Of a DNA stretch of 16,472 nt, positions 1 through 7,298 are shown piece after piece. The translations under genes were made by a program, and so were the position numbers. The notes under the pieces were generated by a model, which was not told the DNA's origin, made no database searches, and was given only the letters and a program-made list of their open reading frames with translations. Positions within the stretch are counted from its first letter, which is position 1; every line of letters starts with the position of its first letter. The stretch comes from Bacteroidales bacterium (GTDB lineage Bacteria; Bacteroidota; Bacteroidia; Bacteroidales; Dysgonomonadaceae): contig JAAYTC010000050.1 in the NCBI GenBank assembly GCA_012518155.1, forward strand, positions 1 through 16,472, written 5' to 3'.

Positions 1-89
1 AGCAGATGAAGCATCCACATTCCTTCATCAGCTGTGCCATTCCACACGAAGGAGAAGCTCAACAACAGGCATAAAAACAGTTTCTTCAT
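1..89 (-). CDS. S46 family dipeptidyl-peptidase (DPP7/DPP11-like), N-terminal fragment
   Basis: Partial gene: the ATG is at 89 on the minus strand and the frame runs off the left edge after 29 codons plus 2 bases. The peptide begins with a typical Sec signal (MKK, then a Leu/Phe-rich core), with likely cleavage near Ala20. Directly after it comes ADEGMWMLHLL, closely resembling the conserved start of mature S46 peptidases (ADEGMWLL). S46 enzymes are periplasmic serine peptidases with a chymotrypsin-like fold that remove dipeptides from peptide N-termini; asaccharolytic Bacteroidota use them to feed on protein. The catalytic His, Asp and Ser and the residue that separates DPP7 from DPP11 specificity lie outside the window, so the subtype cannot be decided. 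The gene is divergent from glsA. The family call rests on a short but distinctive motif. Confidence 0.75.
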   Translation of the reverse strand, partial: MKKLFLCLLLSFSFVWNGTADEGMWMLHL

Positions 90-130
90 TATTTTTTTAC
101 TTTCTTTGAAGGTTTCTAAATTTGAGAGAT

Positions 131-162
131 TAAAGATAATAAAAATGGCCCAAAGTGGCAAT
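131..162 (-). promoter_or_regulatory. Putative Bacteroidota-type promoter for the S46 peptidase
   Basis: Read on the minus strand there is a -7-like TATCTTTA (131-138; consensus TAnnTTTG, last base differs) and, 20 bases upstream, ATTG (159-162) as a -33 element. Transcription would start near 124, leaving a leader of about 35 bases before the ATG at 89. This is pattern matching only. Confidence 0.4.
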
Positions 163-179
163 GAAAGCACTCTTTTATG

Positions 180-187
180 TATCTTTG
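180..187 (+). promoter_or_regulatory. Putative -7 box for glsA
   Basis: TATCTTTG at 180-187 matches TAnnTTTG exactly, about 95 bases before the glsA ATG. I see no good TTTG at the -33 position. If used, it gives a leader of about 90 bases and places this start back to back with the S46 promoter at 131-162. Confidence 0.4.
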
Positions 188-282
188 GAACCGTGGGAGA
201 AGCTTTCACGCCAAAAGTATTCCCTGCATAAGAGCCTGACTTAACGTAATAGCAACTTCAATGAACTTATTTTTCCTGTACG

Positions 283-1197
283 ATGCAATACGAAACTATC
301 TTTCACGAAATTTACCAAGAGCTTAAATCGTTAGAAGACACGGGGCACGTGGCCGACTACATTCCCGAATTAGCCCACGTGAATCCCGATCAGTTTGGAG
401 TACATCTCTCCACCATCAACGGCGAAAGTTACGCGTTCGGGGACGCGGAGAAGCGCTTTTCTATCCAGAGCATCGCCAAGGTTTTCGCTTTCGTGCTTGC
501 CTATTCGAAGATAAAAAGTGATATCTGGAAACGAATGGATTTAGAACCCGCCGGAACTCCGTTTAACTCCTTGGTACAGCTCGAACACGACAAGGGAGTT
601 CCTCGCAACCCCTTTATTAATGCCGGGGCCATCGTGGTGTGCGATATTCTCGTGAGCGGGTTCCCTTCCCCCAAAGAGCATGTGCTTTCGTTTACACGCC
701 GCTTATCGAATAGCTTTACCATCGATTACAATACCAAGGTAGCCCAATCGGAAAGAGAGACAGGGTTTCGAAATTTCGCCCTGGTCAACCTCATGAAATC
801 GTTCGGTAACATTCGCAACGATATAAACGAGGTGATGGATCTCTACTTTCATATCTGCTCCATCGAGATGAGTTGCAGAGAGCTGTCGGAATCGTTCCTA
901 TTTCTCGCCAATAACGGGGTAATCCCCTACTCCGGAGAGCGTATACTCTCTCCCAGCCGTACGAAAAGAACCAACGCGCTCATGCAGACATGCGGCTTCT
1001 ACGACGAAGCCGGCCAATTCACTTTCAAGGTGGGCTTGCCCGGTAAAAGTGGTGTGGGAGGGGGCATCGTAGCAGTGCATCCGGAAAAGTACAGTATCGC
1101 GGTGTGGAGCCCTCGACTCAACAAGAAGGGAAACTCTTACAAGGGTATGCTGTTTTTGGAGGAGTTTACCACGAAAACAAAGCTATCCATTTTTTAA
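283..1197 (+). CDS. glsA: Glutaminase A (serine-dependent, beta-lactamase-like fold)
   Basis: Hydrolyses L-glutamine to L-glutamate and ammonia in the cytoplasm. The 304 aa are the normal length for bacterial glutaminase A, with no signal peptide. Visible family landmarks: the S-x-x-K nucleophile/general-base motif in FSIQSIAKVF (Ser63, Lys66), PFINAGAI with substrate-binding Asn113, the SERETGFRN block (Glu157, Asn164), Tyr188 in MDLYFHICSI, Tyr240 in CGFYDEAG and the GKSGVGGGI loop (Val258). These correspond to the active-site residues known from E. coli YbaS and B. subtilis YbgJ. The ATG at 283 gives the expected N-terminus; no Shine-Dalgarno is apparent, as is usual in Bacteroidota. It appears monocistronic. 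Next to a secreted dipeptidyl-peptidase it could serve amino-acid catabolism or acid resistance, but that link is inference. In Bacteroidota glsA is often beside glutamate decarboxylase genes; none is seen here. Confidence 0.95.
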   Translation: MQYETIFHEIYQELKSLEDTGHVADYIPELAHVNPDQFGVHLSTINGESYAFGDAEKRFSIQSIAKVFAFVLAYSKIKSDIWKRMDLEPAGTPFNSLVQLEHDKGVPRNPFINAGAIVVCDILVSGFPSPKEHVLSFTRRLSNSFTIDYNTKVAQSERETGFRNFALVNLMKSFGNIRNDINEVMDLYFHICSIEMSCRELSESFLFLANNGVIPYSGERILSPSRTKRTNALMQTCGFYDEAGQFTFKVGLPGKSGVGGGIVAVHPEKYSIAVWSPRLNKKGNSYKGMLFLEEFTTKTKLSIF

Positions 1198-1282
1198 ACG
1201 GGACAAGATCCGCGAACACGATAGAACAAACTAAAATTATATCACCGGGGAAACTCCCGTTACTCATTTCTTAAATTAACAA

Positions 1283-1308
1283 AAAAGCCCGTTTAAACAT
1301 TGGCTTTT
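1283..1308 (+). terminator. Putative rho-independent terminator after glsA
   Basis: A 7-bp inverted repeat AAAAGCC (1283-1289) / GGCTTTT (1302-1308) encloses a 12-base loop that itself contains the palindrome GTTTAAAC. The stem is flanked by an A run on the left and ends in a T run, so it could act in either direction. It overlaps the -33 element of the next gene. The stem is short in G+C, so the call is tentative. Confidence 0.4.
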
Positions 1309-1330
1309 AGGGTTAAAACCTGTATTTTTG
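1299..1330 (+). promoter_or_regulatory. Bacteroidota-type promoter of the coiled-coil gene
   Basis: An exact -7 box TATTTTTG lies at 1323-1330, with ATTG at 1299-1302 as the -33 element, 20 bases apart. The ATG at 1356 is 26 bases beyond the -7 box, implying a leader of roughly 20 bases. Confidence 0.6.
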
Positions 1331-1355
1331 CCGACGATCGAAAAAAGCTACGTAG

Positions 1356-2246
1356 ATGAAAATAGACTTTAAGGAACGAACTCCTCAGCTCATTGCCGTA
1401 ATTGGCGTGCTGGCTATCGTGCTGGCCATCCTCATCGGGTTCTTGGTTACGCGGAACCGACAAATGAGCGATATGCAGGAGCAGTTCGTGCTGGACAAAC
1501 AGGATTTGGAGGACGAGTACGAAGCCATTTCGCTTCAGTACGAGGGATTCAAGTTCAGTGTCCAGAACGATTCGTTGCTATATAAGCTGGAAAACGAGCA
1601 GGCTAAAGTTCAACGTCTTCAGGAGGAGCTGCGTATGACCAGCGCGACCGACAAGGCTGAAATTAAACGACTGACTGATGAGTTAGCCACCTTACGCCGG
1701 ATCCTCCGCTCTTACGTGCAACAGATCGACTCCTTGAACCGGCTAAACGAGGAATTGCGTGCCGAAAACCGACAGATCACTGATCAGTATCAGCGTACTA
1801 CCCAAACCTTGAGACAAGTATCCCAAGAGCGGGAGCAACTTTCCGAAAAAGTATCGCTCGCGGCCCAGCTGGTAGCTACCAACATCGGTGCCAAAGCCGT
1901 GAACGATAGAGGAAGAGATCAAACCCGCTTAAGCCGTAGTACCCAATTCGTGGTCACCTTCACGGTCGCCCGCAACATCACCGCGGAACCGGGAGAACGC
2001 ACCATCTACGTGCGTATTATGACACCCGACGGATCGGTGCTTTCCAAGAGCCCCTCCAACACGTTCCCCTACGAGAACAGCGATATTCTCTACTCCATGC
2101 GCCGCATCGTGGAGTATGGAGGAGAGGAGATCCCGGTCACCATGTACTGGGATATCGAGGAGTTCTTGATGCCGGGAACCTATCAGGCAGATATTTTTGC
2201 CGATGGGCACCACATTGGCTCACACAGTTTCTCTATGAGCGATTAA
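1356..2246 (+). CDS. Membrane-anchored coiled-coil protein with a C-terminal beta-rich domain, function unknown
   Basis: 296 aa in three parts. Residues about 11-31 form a single hydrophobic membrane anchor. Residues about 35-175 are rich in Glu, Gln, Leu and Arg with heptad-like spacing and form a long coiled coil. Residues about 190-296 look like a compact beta-sandwich-type domain (TFTVARNITAEPGERTIYVR, then MPGTYQADIFADGHHIGS). Proteins of this layout are widespread in Bacteroidales and are often auto-labelled as chromosome-segregation or SMC-like, which only reflects the coiled coil: there are no Walker motifs and no ATPase. Charges on both sides of the anchor are positive, so topology is unclear; a periplasmic C-terminus is my guess. 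It has its own promoter and ends 14 bases from the ligA stop on the opposite strand. No function can be assigned. Confidence 0.85.
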   Translation: MKIDFKERTPQLIAVIGVLAIVLAILIGFLVTRNRQMSDMQEQFVLDKQDLEDEYEAISLQYEGFKFSVQNDSLLYKLENEQAKVQRLQEELRMTSATDKAEIKRLTDELATLRRILRSYVQQIDSLNRLNEELRAENRQITDQYQRTTQTLRQVSQEREQLSEKVSLAAQLVATNIGAKAVNDRGRDQTRLSRSTQFVVTFTVARNITAEPGERTIYVRIMTPDGSVLSKSPSNTFPYENSDILYSMRRIVEYGGEEIPVTMYWDIEEFLMPGTYQADIFADGHHIGSHSFSMSD

Positions 2247-2260
2247 CTTCGTAATTGTAG

Positions 2261-4279
2261 CTATCCTACTTCAACATTCCCAGGTTTCAACATTTCCAAG
2301 AATGCTTTCTCGTCCATAATTTTCACGCCTAACTTACGGGCTTTTTCCAGCTTGGCCGGTCCCATGTTATTCCCTGCCAATATATAGTCGGTGTTTTTCG
2401 ATACCGAACCGCTGTTCTTCCCCCCATTTTGCAAGATCATTGCCTTGTATTCATCACGCGAGTGAAGATCGAAGGTTCCACTAATCACGATGGTCAACCC
2501 TTCCAGTTTATTCATTCGTGCCGATAATAACTCTTCGCTTAATGAGAACTGGAGCCCATGTTGCTGCAATCGCTTTACAAAGTCGATGCTCTCCGGATGC
2601 CCAAAAAAATCGGTCACGCTCCGCGCGATACGCTCACCGATCTCGTCCACTGCCATTAATTGTTCTTCGGTCGCTCGTGTCAACTGGTCGATATCAGGAA
2701 ATGCTTGTGCCAACTTTCGTGCAACCGTCTCTCCCACGAAACGGATTCCCAACGCGAACAGTACCCGCTCGTAGGGAACAGAACGTGACGTATCGATGCT
2801 ATTTATCAAGTTGTTCGCGCTGGTCTCACCCCAACGCTCCAAGTCGACCAAGTCCTCGAAACGTAACGAGTAGAGATCAGCTGCATCGCGTATCAGCTCC
2901 TTATCATAGAGGAGCGAAATGGTTTCGGGGCCGATGGTGATATCCATGGCACGACGGCTCACGAAATGCTCGATACGCCCTTTTATTTGGGGAGGGCACC
3001 CTTCGCTATTGGGACAATAATGGACTGCCTCATCATCGTTACGCACCAGCGGGGTCCCGCAATCGGGGCATAGGCGTGCAAAAGTGATCTTGTCACCCAA
3101 CAAAAAGCGGGCTTCTGTATCCACCCCGGTGATCTTCGGTATAATCTCTCCCCCTTTTTCCACGTAGACCATATCGCCAATATGGAGGTCTAATGCCTCG
3201 ATGGCGTCCTCGTTGTAAAGGGAGGCTCGCTTAACGGTCGTCCCCGACAACAGCACCGGCTCCAAGTTAGCCACGGGCGTGACCGCCCCCGTGCGACCCA
3301 CCTGATACGAAACCGACTCTAAGCGAGTAACGGCCTGCTCCGCGTCGAACTTGTAGGCAATAGACCATCGGGGAAACTTGGAGGTAGCCCCAAGGTTTCG
3401 CTGCTGCGAGAGAGCGTCCACCTTTAAAACTACACCGTCGGTCATCACCGGCAAATTCTCACGCTCCTTGTCGCACCATCGAAGGAAATCGACCACCTCC
3501 TCCAAGCTGTTGCATTTTCTCATCGCGTCTGAAACATTCAGTCCCCATCGCTTGGCACGCGTCATGTTTTCGAAATGGCTAGGGGTGGGCATCGGATCGG
3601 CCGTGACATTAAAAATATAGGATTCCAATCCCCGTGAAGCCACCACCCGTGAATCCAGCAACTTCATCGTCCCCGATGTCGCGTTTCTCGGATTCGCGAA
3701 CAGCTGTTCGCCCTGTTCGGCCCGTTCGGCATTGAGAGCTTCAAACGAGCTCCAAGGCATCACAATCTCCCCTCGAGCCTCCAGGTAAGCAGGCATATCA
3801 TCGCCCTTCAAGATCAACGGTACGTTCCGGATGGTGCGCACGTTGGCAGTCACATCGTCCCCCTTGCTCCCGTCACCCCGGGTCACTGCCCTTGTCAACC
3901 GTCCGTTCTCATATACCAGCGAAATCGACGTGCCGTCGTATTTAAGCTCTCCCACGATCGCGAACTCCTCGTTTAACGCCCGTTGTACCCGGTTAAAAAA
4001 CTCAGCGACCTCCCCTTCAGAATAGGTGTTTTGGAGGGAAAGCATCGGAAAACGATGCGCTACTTGCGTGAACCGGTTGCTGATATCGCTCCCCACGCGC
4101 ACAGAAGGGGAGTTGGGGTCGTGATATTCCGGATGTGCCGCTTCCAGCTCCATCAATTCTTTCATCATTCGATCGAACTCGAAATCGGAGATAACAGGCC
4201 GCGATAACACGTAATAGTTATAATTATGCTCGTGCAATTGTTTACGAAGTGTTTCTATCTGCTCTTGTGGATTTTTCAT
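2261..4279 (-). CDS. ligA: NAD+-dependent DNA ligase
   Basis: Seals nicks in duplex DNA in replication and repair, using NAD+ as AMP donor. The 672 aa are full length. Domain order: Ia (1-75), adenylation domain with the nucleophilic Lys113 in ELKYDGTSIS, OB fold (about 320-400), a four-Cys zinc finger (Cys404, Cys407, Cys422, Cys428), helix-hairpin-helix repeats (about 445-580, including VDEIGERIARSV) and a C-terminal BRCT domain (about 590-668). In domain Ia the NMN-binding set known from E. coli (Tyr22, His23, Asp32, Tyr35, Asp36) appears here as Tyr22, Tyr23, Asp32, Phe35, Asp36. The ATG at 4279 lies 11 bases after the stop of the upstream outer-membrane gene, so the two are probably co-transcribed. 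It converges on the coiled-coil gene with a 14-base gap, with no obvious terminator between them. Confidence 0.98.
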   Translation of the reverse strand: MKNPQEQIETLRKQLHEHNYNYYVLSRPVISDFEFDRMMKELMELEAAHPEYHDPNSPSVRVGSDISNRFTQVAHRFPMLSLQNTYSEGEVAEFFNRVQRALNEEFAIVGELKYDGTSISLVYENGRLTRAVTRGDGSKGDDVTANVRTIRNVPLILKGDDMPAYLEARGEIVMPWSSFEALNAERAEQGEQLFANPRNATSGTMKLLDSRVVASRGLESYIFNVTADPMPTPSHFENMTRAKRWGLNVSDAMRKCNSLEEVVDFLRWCDKERENLPVMTDGVVLKVDALSQQRNLGATSKFPRWSIAYKFDAEQAVTRLESVSYQVGRTGAVTPVANLEPVLLSGTTVKRASLYNEDAIEALDLHIGDMVYVEKGGEIIPKITGVDTEARFLLGDKITFARLCPDCGTPLVRNDDEAVHYCPNSEGCPPQIKGRIEHFVSRRAMDITIGPETISLLYDKELIRDAADLYSLRFEDLVDLERWGETSANNLINSIDTSRSVPYERVLFALGIRFVGETVARKLAQAFPDIDQLTRATEEQLMAVDEIGERIARSVTDFFGHPESIDFVKRLQQHGLQFSLSEELLSARMNKLEGLTIVISGTFDLHSRDEYKAMILQNGGKNSGSVSKNTDYILAGNNMGPAKLEKARKLGVKIMDEKAFLEMLKPGNVEVG

Positions 4280-4290
4280 AGATCACATGT

Positions 4291-5373
4291 TTATTTAAAA
4301 ATATTCATCCACGGGAAGGAGGTTCCCTTTTTTTCGTCACGGGGAAGATCACCAATCGCTACCGAAACCGAAAGCATTTGCTGGAATAGGATGCTTCCTT
4401 CGGAGAAATGGAGATTACAATTGAAGCGGGCTTTTGCCCTATCCGACTCGATAAGGCGCACGTACCATTCGCTTTTTAGATAATTTCCTGCTTGCAAGAA
4501 CCGAGTTCCCCAATACAGGTCGCCGCCAAACGTATCTGCCAACCGCATTCGTTTATCGCCGAGATAGAGGCTATTTTTCACCCCAACGCCCCGGTATTCG
4601 GCATCGGCTTTTGCCGTGAAACCGATCGGTTTGTATAGCTCTCCCTCATAACGGCGATCTCTTTCGTAGCCTATCAGCGTACCCACGGAAGCTGTTCCCG
4701 TGAAACCGCTCTGTGGGGCTAATTGCAATCCGATAGATGCCTGTAGTTGCATATTTTCGCTTACACCCATTCCAAGAGTGGCGGGGCGGGTGCCCGAGTA
4801 GTGAAACATGTAAGATTGAAAATCGGCGAAAAATAGGTTTTTAGATACCCTGCCCGACAGCCCCACGAAAAAGCTCTCCCGTGTTTCGGGTGTGGCGTAA
4901 CCCGTTCTATCGATCCACACGTTGAAGAAGTTATCACTTTTCCCCACCTGAAAAAAAACGCCCTGCATCAACGGCATAAAATTATTGATGGAGTCCTTAA
5001 AAAAGAAGGTGTTGTAGTTGTTTAGCACCTCATCACGGGAAAATGAACCGGCACGAAATAAAATACGAGGCGTTTGATACTGATAATACGCGGTCACGTC
5101 GGTTTTATCAATCGCCTTGTGCATACCGGGAATTTTCAAAAGATTCACACCCGCTTGGAGTGAATGACGCCCATCCCACACGATGCTTCCCATCGGGTTC
5201 AACCAGATGCCGTTCATTGTTTCGGAATTAATAAACGACGATTTGGCGTATTCGGTATTATCGAAGAAATAGTCGAACCCTACCCTCCATCGGTACTCCT
5301 GCGCCTTTAAAGCCGGAAGGGTACAACAAATCAATAACAAACACAAAATCTTATATCGCATATTCCATTTCAT
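4291..5373 (-). CDS. Putative outer-membrane beta-barrel-like protein, unknown function
   Basis: 360 aa with a clear Sec signal peptide; likely cleavage is ALKA|QE after residue 24. The mature part is rich in Tyr, Phe, Gly and alternating hydrophobic/polar stretches (FFVGLSGRVSKNLFFADFQS, LQASIGLQLAPQSGFTGTAS), as expected for transmembrane beta strands. It lacks the C-terminal Phe/Trp signature of classical porins, ending in MNIFK. The pattern of paired strand-turn repeats suggests a barrel facing the cell surface; I do not recognise a named family. An in-frame TGA sits directly before the ATG at 5373, so no longer start is possible; Met5 is an alternative. It is the first gene of a likely two-gene unit with ligA 11 bases downstream. 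The pairing with a DNA ligase probably reflects gene order, not shared function. Confidence 0.8.
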   Translation of the reverse strand: MKWNMRYKILCLLLICCTLPALKAQEYRWRVGFDYFFDNTEYAKSSFINSETMNGIWLNPMGSIVWDGRHSLQAGVNLLKIPGMHKAIDKTDVTAYYQYQTPRILFRAGSFSRDEVLNNYNTFFFKDSINNFMPLMQGVFFQVGKSDNFFNVWIDRTGYATPETRESFFVGLSGRVSKNLFFADFQSYMFHYSGTRPATLGMGVSENMQLQASIGLQLAPQSGFTGTASVGTLIGYERDRRYEGELYKPIGFTAKADAEYRGVGVKNSLYLGDKRMRLADTFGGDLYWGTRFLQAGNYLKSEWYVRLIESDRAKARFNCNLHFSEGSILFQQMLSVSVAIGDLPRDEKKGTSFPWMNIFK

Positions 5374-5376
5374 TCA

Positions 5377-5412
5377 CGTTGACACACACGTTGGCACACT
5401 CGTTGGCACATT
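5377..5412. repeat. Three tandem 12-bp repeats in a 5' leader
   Basis: Three adjacent 12-mers, CGTTGACACACA (5377-5388), CGTTGGCACACT (5389-5400) and CGTTGGCACATT (5401-5412), share 9 or more positions. The array ends three bases before the start codon of the outer-membrane gene, inside its predicted leader. An in-frame TGA separates it from the coding region, so it is not translated with the gene. Confidence 0.85.
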
Positions 5413-5438
5413 AAAATTTGGACGCCCGCTTCAAAACG

Positions 5439-5470
5439 TAAAGATACGCATAAATCCATTCTCTCCTAAA
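5439..5470 (-). promoter_or_regulatory. Putative promoter of the outer-membrane gene and ligA
   Basis: On the minus strand TATCTTTA (5439-5446) is one base off the TAnnTTTG box, with TTTA (5467-5470) 20 bases upstream as the -33 element. It would yield a leader of about 60 bases that carries the three 12-bp repeats. A competing weak -7 box (TACGTTTT, 5433-5440) overlaps it. Confidence 0.4.
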
Positions 5471-5541
5471 CCATCTCGTAAACTACGATATGATGGGTTT
5501 GCCAGCCTATATAGTTCGTGGAATAGTGTCCTAACTATCTA

Positions 5542-6864
5542 TTAAATCTCGCGATCTCTCCATTTACCGCTACGAAGATAGATAAAAGAAAAGAAGGAGA
5601 GAAAGAACCAATAAACATGCTCTGTCGTCCACGCGACAGCCACGGAGTAACGCATGAACACGATCACGAACCACATGTAAGAGACGTAAAAAGCCAAGGT
5701 TACAAGTTCAAACCTCAGTGCTGCACGGGTATTCCCGGTGCCTGATACCGCGCTAAAGAGAACGGTCCCCAGGCCATATAAAGGCAGAGAGGAGATCATC
5801 ACGTAAAGAGGAGCCACCGCCTCCTGAATGATAACGGGGTCGTTGGTATACATATGAATCATAAGCCGCGGGAAAATAGAGACGACCAGAATGACCACCG
5901 CCATGGCTCCCAAGCTGATCAGCGACAATCGTTTAACCAAGCCAGGGACCTCCTCTGTTTTGCCCGCTCCTATTGTATTGCTCACCATGGTACTGGTACT
6001 CGATCCCACTGCATGCGAAGGGATCGTGAATATGGTATAAAAACTGCGCACAATGTTCGTTACAGCTAAAGGCCTCTCTCCCATGTGGTTTTCAATAAAC
6101 ACGAAGAAAAGCATCCAGGTAACGATGGAGAGTAAATATTGAACCATCATGAAGATGGAGAGGTCAAGCACGCTTTTAATAACCGTCCATTGAAAACGGA
6201 TCTTTCCAAATCCATATTTCACACGGTCGACGGTCTTACGGGTATAGATAAAAAAGAAGAGGGCGGAAGAGAACTCTGCTATCACCGAAGCGAGCCCTGC
6301 ACCCCCGATGCCCATCTCCGGCATTCCCAAATTACCAAAAATAAGGCCATAATCGAATACCACGTTCACGCCAGCCATAACAAGCGCGTTGATGGTAAGT
6401 ACGCGCGTGCGGGCGATTCCAATGTAAAAAGCGCGAAACATAAGGTTCACGAACGCGAAGACGATTCCAAAAAAGCGCCATTCCAAATACTCGGTAACCG
6501 CTCGGCTTACGTCGGCCGACTCGAATAGGGCCGGCAGCCAATGCACCGCCCCGTAACGAAGCAATGGAATCAATAGCAACGCGGGAACAAACAGGAACAG
6601 CGCTCCCTGCATTACAAGATCGCCAATCTTATGATAGTTGCCTTCACCATTGCGCCTACCGATCAGGATCTGGCTCCCCATGCTGAACCCGAAACCTATG
6701 GTATAGAGCGCAATGTAAATTATCCCGGCCAACGCGGAGGCACCTAATTCAACCTCTCCCACTCGTCCAAGAAAGGCAGTATCGATCACCTGAATAAGGT
6801 TCTGGGCTAACAAGCTCAGAAGAATAGGTGCACTAATTTTTAGAATGTTCCTGTTGGAATACAC
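5542..6864 (-). CDS. MATE family efflux transporter
   Basis: 440 aa, about 12 membrane helices in two homologous halves, the hallmark of the MATE (multidrug and toxic compound extrusion) family, which exports drugs or metabolites using a Na+ or H+ gradient. Family signs: QVIDTAFLGRVGEVELGA in helix 1 (Asp28), a Gly-rich first half, VSNTIGAGKTEEV (295-305) mirroring the SQILIGRRNGEG loop (64-74) of the first half, and SGTGNTR (374-380). The start codon is GTG; an in-frame TAA lies four codons upstream and the N-terminus YSNRNILKISAPI is typical of Bacteroidota homologues, so the GTG is well supported. It lies 76 bases downstream of panD on the same strand and may share the panC-panD transcript. 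Substrate cannot be read from sequence. Confidence 0.93.
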   Translation of the reverse strand: MYSNRNILKISAPILLSLLAQNLIQVIDTAFLGRVGEVELGASALAGIIYIALYTIGFGFSMGSQILIGRRNGEGNYHKIGDLVMQGALFLFVPALLLIPLLRYGAVHWLPALFESADVSRAVTEYLEWRFFGIVFAFVNLMFRAFYIGIARTRVLTINALVMAGVNVVFDYGLIFGNLGMPEMGIGGAGLASVIAEFSSALFFFIYTRKTVDRVKYGFGKIRFQWTVIKSVLDLSIFMMVQYLLSIVTWMLFFVFIENHMGERPLAVTNIVRSFYTIFTIPSHAVGSSTSTMVSNTIGAGKTEEVPGLVKRLSLISLGAMAVVILVVSIFPRLMIHMYTNDPVIIQEAVAPLYVMISSLPLYGLGTVLFSAVSGTGNTRAALRFELVTLAFYVSYMWFVIVFMRYSVAVAWTTEHVYWFFLSFFSFIYLRSGKWRDREI

Positions 6865-6906
6865 ATCCGTTCGTTAAAACGTTAAGCCAGATGAGCCGAA
6901 CCAAAC

Positions 6907-6952
6907 AATGAGCGTGTTTAGTTATTGATAATGAGCGTGTTTAGTTATTGAT
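6907..6952. repeat. Exact 23-bp tandem duplication over the panD stop codon
   Basis: Two identical 23-base units occupy 6907-6929 and 6930-6952. The right-hand unit contains the last three sense codons (Ile-Asn-Asn), the TAA of panD and the following 11 bases. The left-hand unit is a second copy lying in the gap before the MATE gene. The pattern fits a replication-slippage duplication without effect on the panD protein. Confidence 0.95.
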
Positions 6953-7294
6953 CCGATTCGTACGCCCATCAAGATTTATCACGGTAGGCTCGTACACTTT
7001 TGCCTCTTCCAACGGAAGATACGCGTAACTCATGATAATGATGATATCGCCACGTTGTACTTTGCGCGCCGCGGCCCCGTTCAGGCACACCGTGCCTGAA
7101 CCGCGCTCCCCTCGTATGATATATGTCTCGAACCGTTCGCCGTTATTATTATTCACCACGGCCACCTTCTCGTGCACGAACATACCTGCTGCATCCAGCA
7201 GATCTTCGTCGATCGTTATGCTGCCCTCGTAATTCAGGTCGGCATCGGTCACCGTGGCCCTGTGTATTTTCGATTTTAATACTTCTACCCACAT
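6941..7294 (-). CDS. panD: Aspartate 1-decarboxylase (pyruvoyl enzyme) proenzyme
   Basis: Makes beta-alanine from L-aspartate for pantothenate and coenzyme A. The 117 aa are the usual length. The proenzyme cleaves itself between Gly24 and Ser25 in NYEGSITID, turning Ser25 into the pyruvoyl cofactor; both residues are present in the standard positions, as are the family features IHRATVTDADL (10-20) and NGAAARKVQRGDIIII (72-87, including the GDIIII turn). It starts 4 bases after the panC stop on the same strand, so it is co-expressed with the enzyme that consumes its product. The 3' end carries a 23-bp duplication. The start at 7294 gives the canonical MxxxxLKSKIHRA N-terminus. Confidence 0.97.
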   Translation of the reverse strand: MWVEVLKSKIHRATVTDADLNYEGSITIDEDLLDAAGMFVHEKVAVVNNNNGERFETYIIRGERGSGTVCLNGAAARKVQRGDIIIIMSYAYLPLEEAKVYEPTVINLDGRTNRINN

Positions 7295-7298
7295 AAAC

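Noticed and set aside
34..231. Plus-strand 65-aa open frame starting with GTG
   Set aside because: It overlaps the S46 signal-peptide coding region and both promoter boxes, and the peptide has low-complexity, non-conserved composition.
5377..5412. Tandem 12-mers as a mini-CRISPR
   Set aside because: Repeats are directly adjacent without spacers and no cas gene is present.
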